A DNA stretch of 45,294 nt, taken from the NCBI GenBank assembly GCA_038146785.1, contig JAYQSI010000007.1, positions 1 to 45,294 of the forward strand, read 5' to 3'. Each line of letters opens with the position of its first letter. Position 1 is the stretch's first letter. A model generated the notes under the pieces. That model worked only from the letters and a program-made list of their open reading frames with translations, was not told the origin of the DNA and searched no databases. The position numbers were made by a program, and so were the translations under genes. Source of the stretch: VMDJ01 sp038146785. GTDB taxonomy: Bacteria; Pseudomonadota; Gammaproteobacteria; Chromatiales; Chromatiaceae. Shown here piece after piece: positions 1 through 7,995 of this stretch.

Positions 1-70
1 AGATAATTTGACCCGCACTGTAGGAATCATCAATAACGTAAGCACTATTTAATTGAGTGGTTAATGCCGT
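1..70 (-). repeat. Direct repeat copy 1 encoding a shared C-terminal tail
   Basis: The first 70 bases match 3181-3250 at 68 of 70 positions (differences at 58 and 60). Read on the minus strand both copies encode ALxxQLNSAYVIDDSYSAGQII. In copy 2 the next codon is a stop; here the stop would lie just off the window. The coding frame is kept in both copies, so this is a shared protein tail rather than a neutral DNA repeat. Confidence 0.9.
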
Positions 71-748
71 GTTTGCAGCTGAACTGCCTCCAGATTCGAT
101 GACGAAGAAAAGCTTGTTTGATCCGTCAATATCGTTCCACTCACCTGCATCTCCATATCCTGATCCACTTGAAGAACCATAAGGCCAGTTCTCCATGCCA
201 AGTGCTAAGTAATCTTGGTTATTATAGTTGTCAGGTTCGGCGCCTAAATTACCCTCACCCCATTCTGTTCTTGTAGTGGAAAGCGAGGATCCATCGTAAG
301 CCCAAACCCAATTACCTTCAGATAATGCATCAGAAGCACCTAGCCAAACATAGGAAGCCGCCCCACCATCTGGCGCAAAAGATGTACCAAAGTCATCATA
401 GGTCAAATAATTCGCTAGCTTGTTGTATAGCTCAGTATTCTCTGCCGCATCATCAACTTTAACTAAGTACCCACCGATAGATTGAGCAAAGCTATTAGCC
501 TCATCCCATGTATATAACTGCTTATACAGCTCATAATAATGGCCTGATGCACCTATCCAAGTAAGGTCAGGCTGGATTGATTGAGTAACTACCGTATTCA
601 CCGTCATGGTAATACTGTTATTAGCATCAGCACCGTCATTATTAGCATAACCTGTAGAATCTGTGAATTTGTTACTTGCCACACTGATCACAGCATCGGT
701 AGGTGCTACACTTAATAGCGTAAATGCTGCAGTATAGCTTGTACCGCT
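1..748 (-). CDS. C-type lectin domain protein, 3' part (runs off window)
   Basis: An open frame of 249 codons runs from a TGA at 749-751 to the window edge; no stop or start lies inside, so its ends are open. It begins with the end of a bacterial Ig-like (SwmB/Bap-type) domain, with a run of Asn/Asp/Gly/Ala near 620-660. A C-type lectin fold follows: WDEANSFAQSIGGYLVKVDD (helix region), YVWLGASDALSEGNWVWA, the calcium/sugar-site triplet EPD, and the second site WNDIDG. It ends in the QLNSAYVIDDSYSAGQII tail. Known in the family: EPD/EPN favours mannose-type sugars. Inferred: the last of three tandem lectin domains of a surface or secreted adhesin. The lectin fold is secure; the sugar is a guess. 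Confidence 0.75.
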
Positions 749-2680
749 TCACTGGAAATACTTAATGTACCGCCAACGTTACTAGAAAATGTCACTTAAA
801 GGTGGAAATTAGTTGGAAATTTTCCGACAATGAAAATAATCATCAGCGGAGTCACCAACACCCAGTGTACTCACTGAACTAGTTATCGCTATTGTTGGTG
901 AAGTTGAGTCAGTTGAGTTACCTCCATCATTAAAGATGGATATGACGTGGTTTTTGAATGCGCTAAATTTTCCGGCTTGTTTCGTTGGCGGTGTAGTGTC
1001 AATTTCAACGATAAAACTTAGCGCATTATTAATATCAATATCGTTGAATTGCCAAGCTACTACCCTATCAGGTCATTGAACTGATCAGCCAACTTTCTAT
1101 AGCTAGGCCAAGACCATCTTGGCGCGATAGTATCTGGTTCCTGCGTAGTTGAATTACCACCCCATCCATAAGATATGGCTGCACCACTCTCCCATGTCCA
1201 ATTGCCTTCATTTTCAATATCAGATCCACCCAACCAAATATAACTAGCCTGCCCTCCATCTTCAGCATAACCAAGAGTAGAGAAAGAATTAGATGTAAAC
1301 GTGAAGTTCGACGTAAGGTAAGACTGAAGAGCAGCTAGCTCCTATCTGGAGTTTTCAGAAAACTTGCTAGTTGCCCGCCTAATCGATTGGCTTCAATTTG
1401 GGCATCAACAAACGTTTCTTTTGCAAACACCCAGATATATTCGCCATAATCTGTTGAAAAATGGTAGTAGTAAGGAGCAGTTGCAGAGAAGTATGCTCGA
1501 GACTCCACATCCACTAAAAGGTTAATTGTAGCTCTCAAGAGGCTCATTAGGGAATCAATCACACTAAGCCGTCCGTTGGTGTTAGTGAAAATGTCATCCA
1601 GAAGGAAATAGAGTTGTGGCTTGATAGATACGCTCCTGTGACAGCATAAGCCTAGCCGTACCATTCATTTATTACAATTGCTATCGCAGTATCGCCGTCA
1701 CCGATAGCTAGTATGGCTTCTTCATTTGTCTTGTCATTAAATGCTGTATTAACTAGCTCTGTGCCGTAGACGTCACCTCCTGATGTACCCGACGTAATAC
1801 CCTGATACATAAAGTTTTGGCCATCTCATGAAGCACGCTCAACATTCGATATCGTCATTGAATCTTCTGCTGAAGCTTCCTAGCAACAATATGAACTTAG
1901 TGGAGTTCTGGCTTTGGGCTTAAGCGCCCATCAGTTGTGAAGACCCTCCGGAGCTTCAAGCCAGTACTGAGTTGATGAATTAAGCCCCAGTATTTTTGAC
2001 AAATCTAAACTGATATATTTGTACCGCTAAGAATGTATGCTTTTGTTCGGAATCCTTCAATGCGGTTTCCATTACTGTATCCACCAAGGCATTTTAAAGC
2101 AGTATTGATACTACCCGTTTCTGTCGATTGGCCATTGAATGTACCGATGATTGATATAGCTTCTTGATTCAAGCTTCTTAGGTAGACTGGTCCTATAGTT
2201 GTATCTGATGTGCTTTTCTCGATTTCAACAACGAAAGTTAAAAGGTTCGAAGCATCAATATCGTTCCATTCACCTGTAACCATAAGGAGCAGACTGTTGT
2301 AATACCATCCAAATGGCAAGCCTCTAGCCCCACTGACTAAGTACGTCTTGATTATTGTTGGAATTATCAGGTTCAGCATTGCCCCAGTTTGAGTAGCTAA
2401 AGCTGTCGCCGGTTTCCCAGACCCACGTTCCCTCTGAGCTAATATCGTTTCCGCCTAGCCAAACATAAACTGCATCGCGTCCAGTGCGGTACCAAGCGTT
2501 TGCCATGACGTTGAATCGAAATCTTGTATAAACTTGCTATAAACAAGGTCGTTTTTCAGCCGCAGAGTTATAGAGACTAAGTTGCTACCAAGCGATTGAG
2601 CATAGCTTTGGGCGTCTGCATAGTTTTTTGACTAAGCACCAAATGTAATCACTTGTTTCTAGAAAATAAACATTACCCAT
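749..2680 (-). pseudogene. Frameshifted upstream part of the tandem C-type lectin gene
   Basis: Two more C-type lectin domains lie in this stretch, split among frames. One spans about 2640-2215: KNYADAQSYAQSLGSNLVSI, then YVWLGGNDISSEGTWVWE, the triplet EPD at about 2370, and after a frame change GEWNDIDASNLLTFVVEIE. The other spans about 1490-1020: YGEYIWVFAKETFVDAQIE, YIWLGGSDIENEGNWTWE, EPD at about 1135, then FNDIDINNALSFIVEID after a shift. Between and after them are unassigned beta-type segments (1540-2200) and an Ig-like stretch broken at 745-850. The motif FSAFKNHVISIFNDGG lies at 921-970. No clean start is visible; ATG at 2678-2680 is one possibility. At least five frame changes are needed, so this is either a decayed gene or sequence with missing bases. 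Confidence 0.6.
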
Positions 2681-2880
2681 AGCGACACAAGGCTTTAATC
2701 ATTTTATAGACTAGTTTATCTTGATGGCTGTTGGGGTTTAATGATCACTAGGAAGCCAATATAAATAACATTTATATTAGTAGTCGGTGCATTGATGGTT
2801 GGCCAATAACTTACTGATAAAACTTAAAAAAATCATTTATACATCAAAGCGCCACCGACCCTCACACTGCGCATACGTGA
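2681..2880. other. AT-rich intergenic stretch, nothing recognised
   Basis: Stops are frequent in all six frames and no RNA gene or clear repeat is visible. It could hold the promoter of the minus-strand lectin gene, but no convincing -35/-10 pair stands out. Confidence 0.4.
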
Positions 2881-3171
2881 AGGCTAACAGAACCATTGGA
2901 TTAGGCATTAATGGTACTCTGATCAAAAACTCATTTTTATGCTTGAAGGTGATCTAGTCAAACTTCTACATTTTCAAGATTCAGAAATAGCCATCGATTC
3001 AGCTCTGCACCAGAGTACGTAACGCAGAATCTTACAGCGAAGTGGTCACTCGATTAGGTCTTACCGCGAGCATGCCAAATACCCACGTGAAATTTCGTCT
3101 GCACCTTGATCAAGGAAACATCTCTGACACATCAGGCCTACTCACCATTGAGTATCAAGTAAACCTTTAAT
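2878..3171 (+). pseudogene. Remnant of a beta-barrel-like C-terminus (plus strand)
   Basis: Joining three plus-strand frames gives a continuous alternating polar/hydrophobic segment: RTIGLGINGTLIKNSF, then LEGDLVKLLHFQDSEIAID, then RNAESYSEVVTRLGLTAS, THVKFRLHLDQG and SGLLTIEYQVNL followed by TAA at 3169-3171. The strand-turn-strand pattern ending in a short final strand resembles the end of an autotransporter or outer-membrane barrel. No start, passenger or other domain is present. It is the only plausible plus-strand coding remnant in the first 12 kb and ends just before the tail of the protease gene, so the two converge. The family assignment rests on pattern alone. Confidence 0.3.
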
Positions 3172-3178
3172 TAATTAC

Positions 3179-4225
3179 TTAGATAATTTGACCCGCACTG
3201 TAGGAATCATCAATAACGTAAGCACTATTTAATTGAGCGATTAATGCCGTATTAGCTGAAAAACCATCCGATTGATCTGAGCTGTTGTTATTGAAAATAT
3301 CCAACACATGCTCTTTAAATGCACTAAAGGCACCTGTTGTTTTAGCCTCATTCACCGTGATAACGATTTCAGCAGTTGAACCCGACCTTGCTCATCTGAC
3401 ACACGGTAGATAAAACTTTCACCGAAAAGTTGTCTGCCAGGATATAGAAACGAGCCATCTGCATTAAGATTAAAACCGAGCTCCACCCATTAAATGCGTA
3501 AACAAACTCGCTACTATCAGGATCCTTGGCGTTGGTAAATTATCCTCCTGGGGATCTTGCCTTGCTCGATCACATACTGAGCGTCATATGCACCACCGGA
3601 TCATCGTATACTGGCGGCATTAATCGAAATGGTCTCTGAAATAGCATCGGTTCCATCCGATACAGTCACCGTGACGGTGTCTAGCCCAAAATAATTCTCA
3701 TCCGGTGTATAGGTAAGCCATCCTGCGATTTCGTCATGCGGTGCAATCACCGTGTGCTATACCACTGTAGCTATAGGTTAAGACATCACCATCATAATCC
3801 ACGGCTGATGTATAAAAGGCATTTTCCTCAGAATCTTCATAGCACGCTTGTTGTAAAAATCCGTAGTCATAGAAAACAGGTGTTTGATTAAGCACATCAA
3901 AATCAACATCGACAATAAAGCCCTGTTCTGCGTCATTAATCAGCATAAATTGATAGGCATCAGCATCTCCAATACTACGTTGAGCCACACCAGTATTGAA
4001 GTAAAGTTCTTCAAAGTTATATTCAATGACCGCGCCTGCTTCAGACTCAGACATCAACCGAATGCCTATAACCTTGCCAAAATCAACGTCGGCAATATCA
4101 TCAAAATAAAGCCAATTGTCATTGTAGTTTTTTGAATCGAGTGAAATCTTATGATGGCTCTTTTGGAATGAGGCTAAGGCATAATCCAGATCAACTACCG
4201 GTAATTGAAGTGTTTTTTCAACATA
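3179..4225 (-). CDS. VCBS/cadherin-like repeats and C-terminal tail of the metalloprotease locus
   Basis: Several frames must be joined. The first (to about 3740) runs from KISLDSKNYNDNWLYFDDIA to a repeat with EDSEENAFYTSAVDYDGDVL. The next gives GWLTYTPDENYFGLDTVTVT, typical of tandem cadherin/VCBS repeats. A further repeat reads LNADGSFLYPGRQLFGESFI then YRVSDEQGR. The last frame is open from about 3393 to the TAA: STAEIVITVNEAKTTGAFSA, FKEHVLDIFNNNSSDQ and the AYVIDDSYSAGQII tail. The tail is identical to that at 1-70, so it likely has a shared function such as type I export (inference). Confidence 0.5.
3181..3250 (-). repeat. Direct repeat copy 2 encoding the shared tail
   Basis: Matches positions 1-70 at 68 of 70 bases; the first 57 bases are identical. 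It encodes the last 23 residues of the protease locus, immediately followed by TAA (3179-3181). Sequence upstream of the repeat differs between copies, which puts the homology boundary inside the coding region. Confidence 0.9.
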
Positions 4226-4829
4226 ATTCTAAGGAATTTACTTCTTCAGTGGATTTAAAACGAAGATCGACCACTTCAAGCTCATCGACAGTCAGCGATC
4301 CACTGAGGTGCATATCGGCCGAATCAAATGTTAATCCGGCTGGCAGACCTGCGATGTAATTTTTAACATTAGCGCCTGCTACATACTCGCTCCCTAGCAG
4401 GAGGCTATCATCATCAAGCGAATACAAAGACAGCTCACTGGCCTGACCACTTAACAAGATAGAGTCTTCGAAGCGCGAATCACTTATACTAAGAGTAGGT
4501 GTTATATTTTTAGCCTTGAAATCAAAATATAAGCGCAGATCAATCGCGTCTTGCTGATCATTGGTCACATGCACAATCGGAGCATATTCATACGCGGCGG
4601 TATAAGACAGCTCAGTGCATGTACCTTCTATATCGCGAGTTTCAGTATTAAAGGTAAGCCCTGAAGGTAGATCATCTGTGGTAAATACGAAATCCCCAGC
4701 CTCAAGCTCACCGGCCGCAGTGATCTGGAAGAAGGTTGCATCAAAGATCACTTTTACGTGGATCCCCTTTAATTTGAGCATCCGATAGAAGGTTAAACAG
4801 TGGCTTCTCAAACCATGCATCCACCACAT
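4218..4829 (-). CDS. He_PIG-type Ig domains of the metalloprotease locus
   Basis: After about 20 out-of-frame residues this frame carries two putative Ig (He_PIG) domains, recognisable by DDLPSGLTFNTETRDIEGTC and IAGLPAGLTFDSADMHLSGS. They match the family signature LPxGLxfdxxtgxIsGtp. They lie between the RTX region and the cadherin/VCBS-like repeats. The frame ends at 4218; the protein continues in another frame as NYVEKTLQLPVVDLDYALAS. Such domains are spacers or adhesion modules in large bacterial surface proteins. Confidence 0.6.
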   Translation of the reverse strand: MWWMHGLRSHCLTFYRMLKLKGIHVKVIFDATFFQITAAGELEAGDFVFTTDDLPSGLTFNTETRDIEGTCTELSYTAAYEYAPIVHVTNDQQDAIDLRLYFDFKAKNITPTLSISDSRFEDSILLSGQASELSLYSLDDDSLLLGSEYVAGANVKNYIAGLPAGLTFDSADMHLSGSLTVDELEVVDLRFKSTEEVNSLELC

Positions 4830-5724
4830 CGCTACTCAGTAGGGGATCAGACACTTGGAGATATGAAGAAAATATCTGATTGTCTTGCTCCACCTCTTGA
4901 TCATTAAAGCGAAGTGTTAGCCCATCTCCCAGGTCATAGATGATTGCATCTATACCTGAACTATCCTCGACAAATAACAAGGCCAACTGACTTGAGAAAT
5001 CTGGGTCATACACCTCATAAAATTGATAATCCGAAAGATTGCCTGTGTAGATAACCGTTGAGGCCCAACCCGCAAGCAATAGATCATTACCTAAGCCACC
5101 GGCAATCTCATTGCCATACCCCCCCATAATGATGTCGTTACCCGCACCACCGTCAAATTCACCTTTTGAGCCATAACCGATTACATAATCATCACCGTCG
5201 CCGGCATTAACATAACTAGTTGAGCCATAGGTATAAATGACATCATCACCACCGGCCGCGAGTGTGCTGCCTTTCAAGGGGGCATAAATCAGGTTATCCA
5301 GATCATTCGAGAGAAAAGTTGAACCTAGATGGGCCTCAAAGCTTCTCGCATAAGTATCAATTAAATCCAACTGAGTTGCATTTCGTGCAAACTGCACCTC
5401 TTCAATACTTTGATTTTCTATATCGTATAAAGGTACTGAACTATAGATAACGTCATACCCATTATCTGCATCTTCGTAGACAGTGACGTACATTGAGTTA
5501 ACAAAATATTGATCATCACCCGAACCGCCATCATAAACACTAGACAGGCTGTAAAATCCGCCAACAATAGTGTCGTTGCCATCACCAGTTTCCAGATAGG
5601 AATAACTTGACTCATCAAAGATTTGATCGTCAGCCTCACTGCCAACAAACACGGAGGTAATACCGCCAAACCAATCGAAGTTTTCGACATCCGTCAAGCA
5701 CTTCTTCGCCATCAAAAGGCGCAC
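4741..5724 (-). CDS. RTX repeat segment 3 of the metalloprotease
   Basis: 327 codons, mostly RTX repeats: GSEADDQIFDESSYSYLETG, GDGNDTIVGG, GGSGDDQYFVNS, AGDGDDYVIGYGSKGEFDGG and GAGNDIIMGGYGNEIAGGLG. A less repetitive region follows (YQFYEVYDPDFSSQLALLFV), ending with DAWFEKPLFNLLSDAQIKG, where the frame changes near 4765 and continues as HVKVIFDATFFQITAAGEL. The density of Gly-Asp pairs makes RTX assignment secure; the exact number of functional calcium sites cannot be given by eye. Confidence 0.7.
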   Translation of the reverse strand: MRLLMAKKCLTDVENFDWFGGITSVFVGSEADDQIFDESSYSYLETGDGNDTIVGGFYSLSSVYDGGSGDDQYFVNSMYVTVYEDADNGYDVIYSSVPLYDIENQSIEEVQFARNATQLDLIDTYARSFEAHLGSTFLSNDLDNLIYAPLKGSTLAAGGDDVIYTYGSTSYVNAGDGDDYVIGYGSKGEFDGGAGNDIIMGGYGNEIAGGLGNDLLLAGWASTVIYTGNLSDYQFYEVYDPDFSSQLALLFVEDSSGIDAIIYDLGDGLTLRFNDQEVEQDNQIFSSYLQVSDPLLSSDVVDAWFEKPLFNLLSDAQIKGDPRKSDL

Positions 5725-6118
5725 TCCAACCGTCTTGTTCAGCGTAGCTTACATCCCATGAGATAAGGTTCTGCGTCGCATCAACCCATACCGAGTCATA
5801 AAAACTTAATGTGTCATAGCCATTGCCTGCTATAAAACTATCCTCACGTGCGACATACAGAATGTCATCACCTTCACCCGCCTCAAGAATATCTTCGACA
5901 TCATCATTCCCTGGAATCAGGATATCGTTACCATCACCAGCAAGAAGGGTATCTTCGCCTAAGCCACTGACAAATACTTCATCGGCTGCAGAGCCAATGA
6001 ATAAATCGTCATAGTCGGTAGAAACAAACCGCTCGAATCCCTCAAAATAGATCACTTCACTATCGCGATCGCTGACTTGATTCGTCAGGGAGAGCTCACC
6101 ATTCGCCACATCAAACAC
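5636..6118 (-). CDS. RTX repeat segment 2 of the metalloprotease
   Basis: It begins in the shifted frame after 6118 and holds further calcium-binding repeats: YDDLFIGSAADEVFVSG, GEDTLLAGDGNDILIPGND, LEAGEGDDILYVARED. The 25 residues after FDGEEVLDG are out of frame; the correct reading continues as VENFDWFGGITSVFVGSEAD in the next segment. It acts with its neighbours as the calcium-stabilised stalk or secretion-assisting region. Confidence 0.65.
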   Translation of the reverse strand: MFDVANGELSLTNQVSDRDSEVIYFEGFERFVSTDYDDLFIGSAADEVFVSGLGEDTLLAGDGNDILIPGNDDVEDILEAGEGDDILYVAREDSFIAGNGYDTLSFYDSVWVDATQNLISWDVSYAEQDGWSAPFDGEEVLDGCRKLRLVWRYYLRVCWQ

Positions 6119-6450
6119 TGCACTGACATATCGTTCGACTGTGGTGAATCAAGACCCTCGCCGCCATGCGCAGTGAATGCAAAACTGACTGACTCATCCG
6201 GACCTTGTCCATCAATAATGAGTTGATCATTACCCGCCTCAAGCCATAGCTCGGTTGTGGCGTTTATAAACGAGGCTACATAAAACGTATCCTCACCTGC
6301 TCCGGCAAAGACGGTATCCACGCCGCCAGAAGAAAAAATCCAATCATCTCCATCGCCAGCAGCAATCCAGTTATCTAAGTCATTTCCTCTTAGATCATCG
6401 TTGTATGGCGACCCAATCAGATTCTCGATCTCAACCCCTTCGGCGATCAT
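6085..6450 (-). CDS. RTX repeat segment 1 of the metalloprotease
   Basis: This frame continues the protease. It contains IENLIGSPYNDDLRGNDLDN and DGDDWIFSSGGVDTVFAGAG, glycine/aspartate nonapeptide repeats (GGxGxDxux) that form calcium-binding beta-rolls. It is in frame with the upstream stretch to about 6540, so the Met at its left edge is not a start. The last residues after FAFTAHGGEGLDSPQ come from a frame change near 6115. It is part of the same polypeptide, not a separate gene. Confidence 0.65.
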   Translation of the reverse strand: MIAEGVEIENLIGSPYNDDLRGNDLDNWIAAGDGDDWIFSSGGVDTVFAGAGEDTFYVASFINATTELWLEAGNDQLIIDGQGPDESVSFAFTAHGGEGLDSPQSNDMSVQCLMWRMVSSP

Positions 6451-7712
6451 GAAGGTATTCGTGAAGATCCCGTTACTGATAGTCGGAACTGAATAAGGTG
6501 GGTTAGCTCCAGTCCCAATAGAAGTGGTGGTGTAATTGTCCAGCTCAAAGGCGTTAAGTTAACCCTTCCACCTGCTTGGGCGCCTTCTAGGGATAGTGTG
6601 TCTATCCCTCCCTCATCGTAAAGCGTAGATATTAGGCTGATCGATTGTTGTTGCGAAGATAACGGGAATGAGGTGAGGTCATACACATCATCACCGGTAT
6701 TAGCTAGGTCTGTATTCTTACCATAGAGCAGTTGTAGCGCGGCTATATCCAATAAACTTGGATTTATAGCAAAGCCATTGTAGGACATCGCCGTAAATTT
6801 AACGTCGTCCCATTTCCAGTAACTGCCATAGGTCCCCGTATCGATATTGATTGCATCATCGGCGTCTCCGCCATCGAAGGGGTGCGCTAAACCAAGTAAG
6901 TGTCCAAGCTCATGGACCATGGTGTAGAACATCACTGATCCAGGTGCCGCACCCTCCAAACCCCAGTACTGCGTATCGGCATTAAAATAAATATACAGCG
7001 GCTCACCATACGAATATGCCGGTACGTCTGAGAGACCAAGAACGTCCTCACCTAATTCATTGCCTGTTTTCCACGCAATAAAATTAGGCCAATCCTCAGA
7101 ATCGGGTTCCCATGAGAACCAACTGGGGTCTACCTCGATAAACTTTATATTTAAGAAGCGCTCGTAGCTCGTCAGTGCCAAACGAAAATTAGCTTTTTCC
7201 TGCTCTGTCCAGTCATAGGTGGTATCAACCGTCTCAAAGGGATCACCACCCTGACCGAAGGTGTAAAAAAGCTCTGTCGCCCCTAACGTGTCACCTTGCC
7301 AAAAACCGCCCCAAGTGATGGCATCAAGTGCAGGAATTGTATGGTCGGTGGGCGAGCCATCTGAAAAACCTTCCTCTGTAGGCAGCGTTTTATCAAACAT
7401 GGCAGCTGAAAGCGTATCGCCATCCTGAAGCTCTAACAGGTCAATCACATTCACAATCAGTGATTGGCTCGCAGTTTCACCAAATTGATTTTCAGCAGTG
7501 ATAAGTAATGAATACTGGCTTTTCTGCTCAAAGTTAGCAGGACTGATCAGTCGTAACTCACCGCTAAGACCATCCAGCGTAAACAGATCTTTGTCTGCAC
7601 CTGTAAGTGAAAAAGGTATAACGCTCATCGGTTGCGTCTGTCGAGATGATAGGCTCATAGATAAGCGTACTAACAGCCCAGTTCTCTTTAATACTGAGCT
7701 CACCTTGATCAA
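6447..7712 (-). CDS. Serralysin-like zinc metalloprotease catalytic region (longest intact frame)
   Basis: This is the longest unbroken frame of the protease locus. A cadherin-like repeat comes first (FSLTGADKDLFTLDGLSGEL, a type common in marine repeat proteins). The catalytic domain follows, with the zinc motif HELGHLLGLAHPF (HExxHxxGxxH, near 6870-6920) and the Met-turn FTAMSYNG (near 6780). Together these define metzincins of the serralysin family. The end, LLYGKNTDLANTGDDVYDLT, is the usual entry into the M10 C-terminal RTX region. The last ~35 residues after GGRVNLTP are a frameshift artefact; the true frame continues as FELDNYTTTSIGTGANPP and runs on to 6085. Role: secreted calcium-dependent proteolysis of external protein. 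Confidence 0.85.
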   Translation of the reverse strand: MIKVSSVLKRTGLLVRLSMSLSSRQTQPMSVIPFSLTGADKDLFTLDGLSGELRLISPANFEQKSQYSLLITAENQFGETASQSLIVNVIDLLELQDGDTLSAAMFDKTLPTEEGFSDGSPTDHTIPALDAITWGGFWQGDTLGATELFYTFGQGGDPFETVDTTYDWTEQEKANFRLALTSYERFLNIKFIEVDPSWFSWEPDSEDWPNFIAWKTGNELGEDVLGLSDVPAYSYGEPLYIYFNADTQYWGLEGAAPGSVMFYTMVHELGHLLGLAHPFDGGDADDAINIDTGTYGSYWKWDDVKFTAMSYNGFAINPSLLDIAALQLLYGKNTDLANTGDDVYDLTSFPLSSQQQSISLISTLYDEGGIDTLSLEGAQAGGRVNLTPLSWTITPPLLLGLELTHLIQFRLSVTGSSRIPS

Positions 7713-7728
7713 TGAGTTGAAACGCCAT

Positions 7729-7995
7729 AATCCATTCCTCTAAACAACAACGTACAGATGATGGAGCGCGTTAATGACAAAGGATGAATGAGTAGCAACG
7801 AAGGACGCTCAAAGCTATTAAATACCTAATTTACAGCCTGCGCAAAAAAATTATTTATAATTATTTCAATAGCTTACGTTAGGATTATTGGAGCCTGATC
7901 CAAACCACTTGGTCGTTTATGATGAAACCGGCCCTCTGCAAATAAGGTATCCCGAGGGCAAGCAAAGGTTATGAACATTAGGGTGAAAAAATTCA
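7729..7995. other. AT-rich spacer between the glucanase and protease genes
   Basis: 267 bases without a supported gene. It contains a very AT-rich run (about 7830-7870) that could carry the protease promoter on the minus strand, and the protease Shine-Dalgarno AGAGGA at 7736-7741. No convincing terminator for the upstream glucanase gene is seen. Confidence 0.4.

Larger units (their letters stand above)
3179..7728 (-). pseudogene. Serralysin-type RTX metalloprotease, whole locus with frameshifts
   Basis: Read across about seven frame changes, this locus encodes one protein of roughly 1,500 residues. The order is: short N-terminus with a cadherin-like repeat; a zinc metalloprotease domain (M10B, serralysin); RTX nonapeptide repeats; two He_PIG-type Ig domains; VCBS/cadherin-like repeats; the FSAFKEHVLDIF motif; and the AYVIDDSYSAGQII tail with TAA at 3179-3181. 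The start is ATG at 7726-7728, preceded by AGAGGA eight bases upstream; it opens MAFQLIDQGELSIKENWAV with no Sec signal peptide, as expected for type I secretion. The track-like internal ATG at 7712 is in a shifted frame and is not the start. No ABC exporter genes are nearby. The frame changes lie near 7620, 6540, 6115, 5710, 4765, 4225, 3740 and 3400-3600. Confidence 0.7.

Noticed and set aside
1068..1274. 68-codon minus-strand frame
   Set aside because: Mostly an off-frame reading of a C-type lectin domain; the lectin motifs appear in the neighbouring frame.
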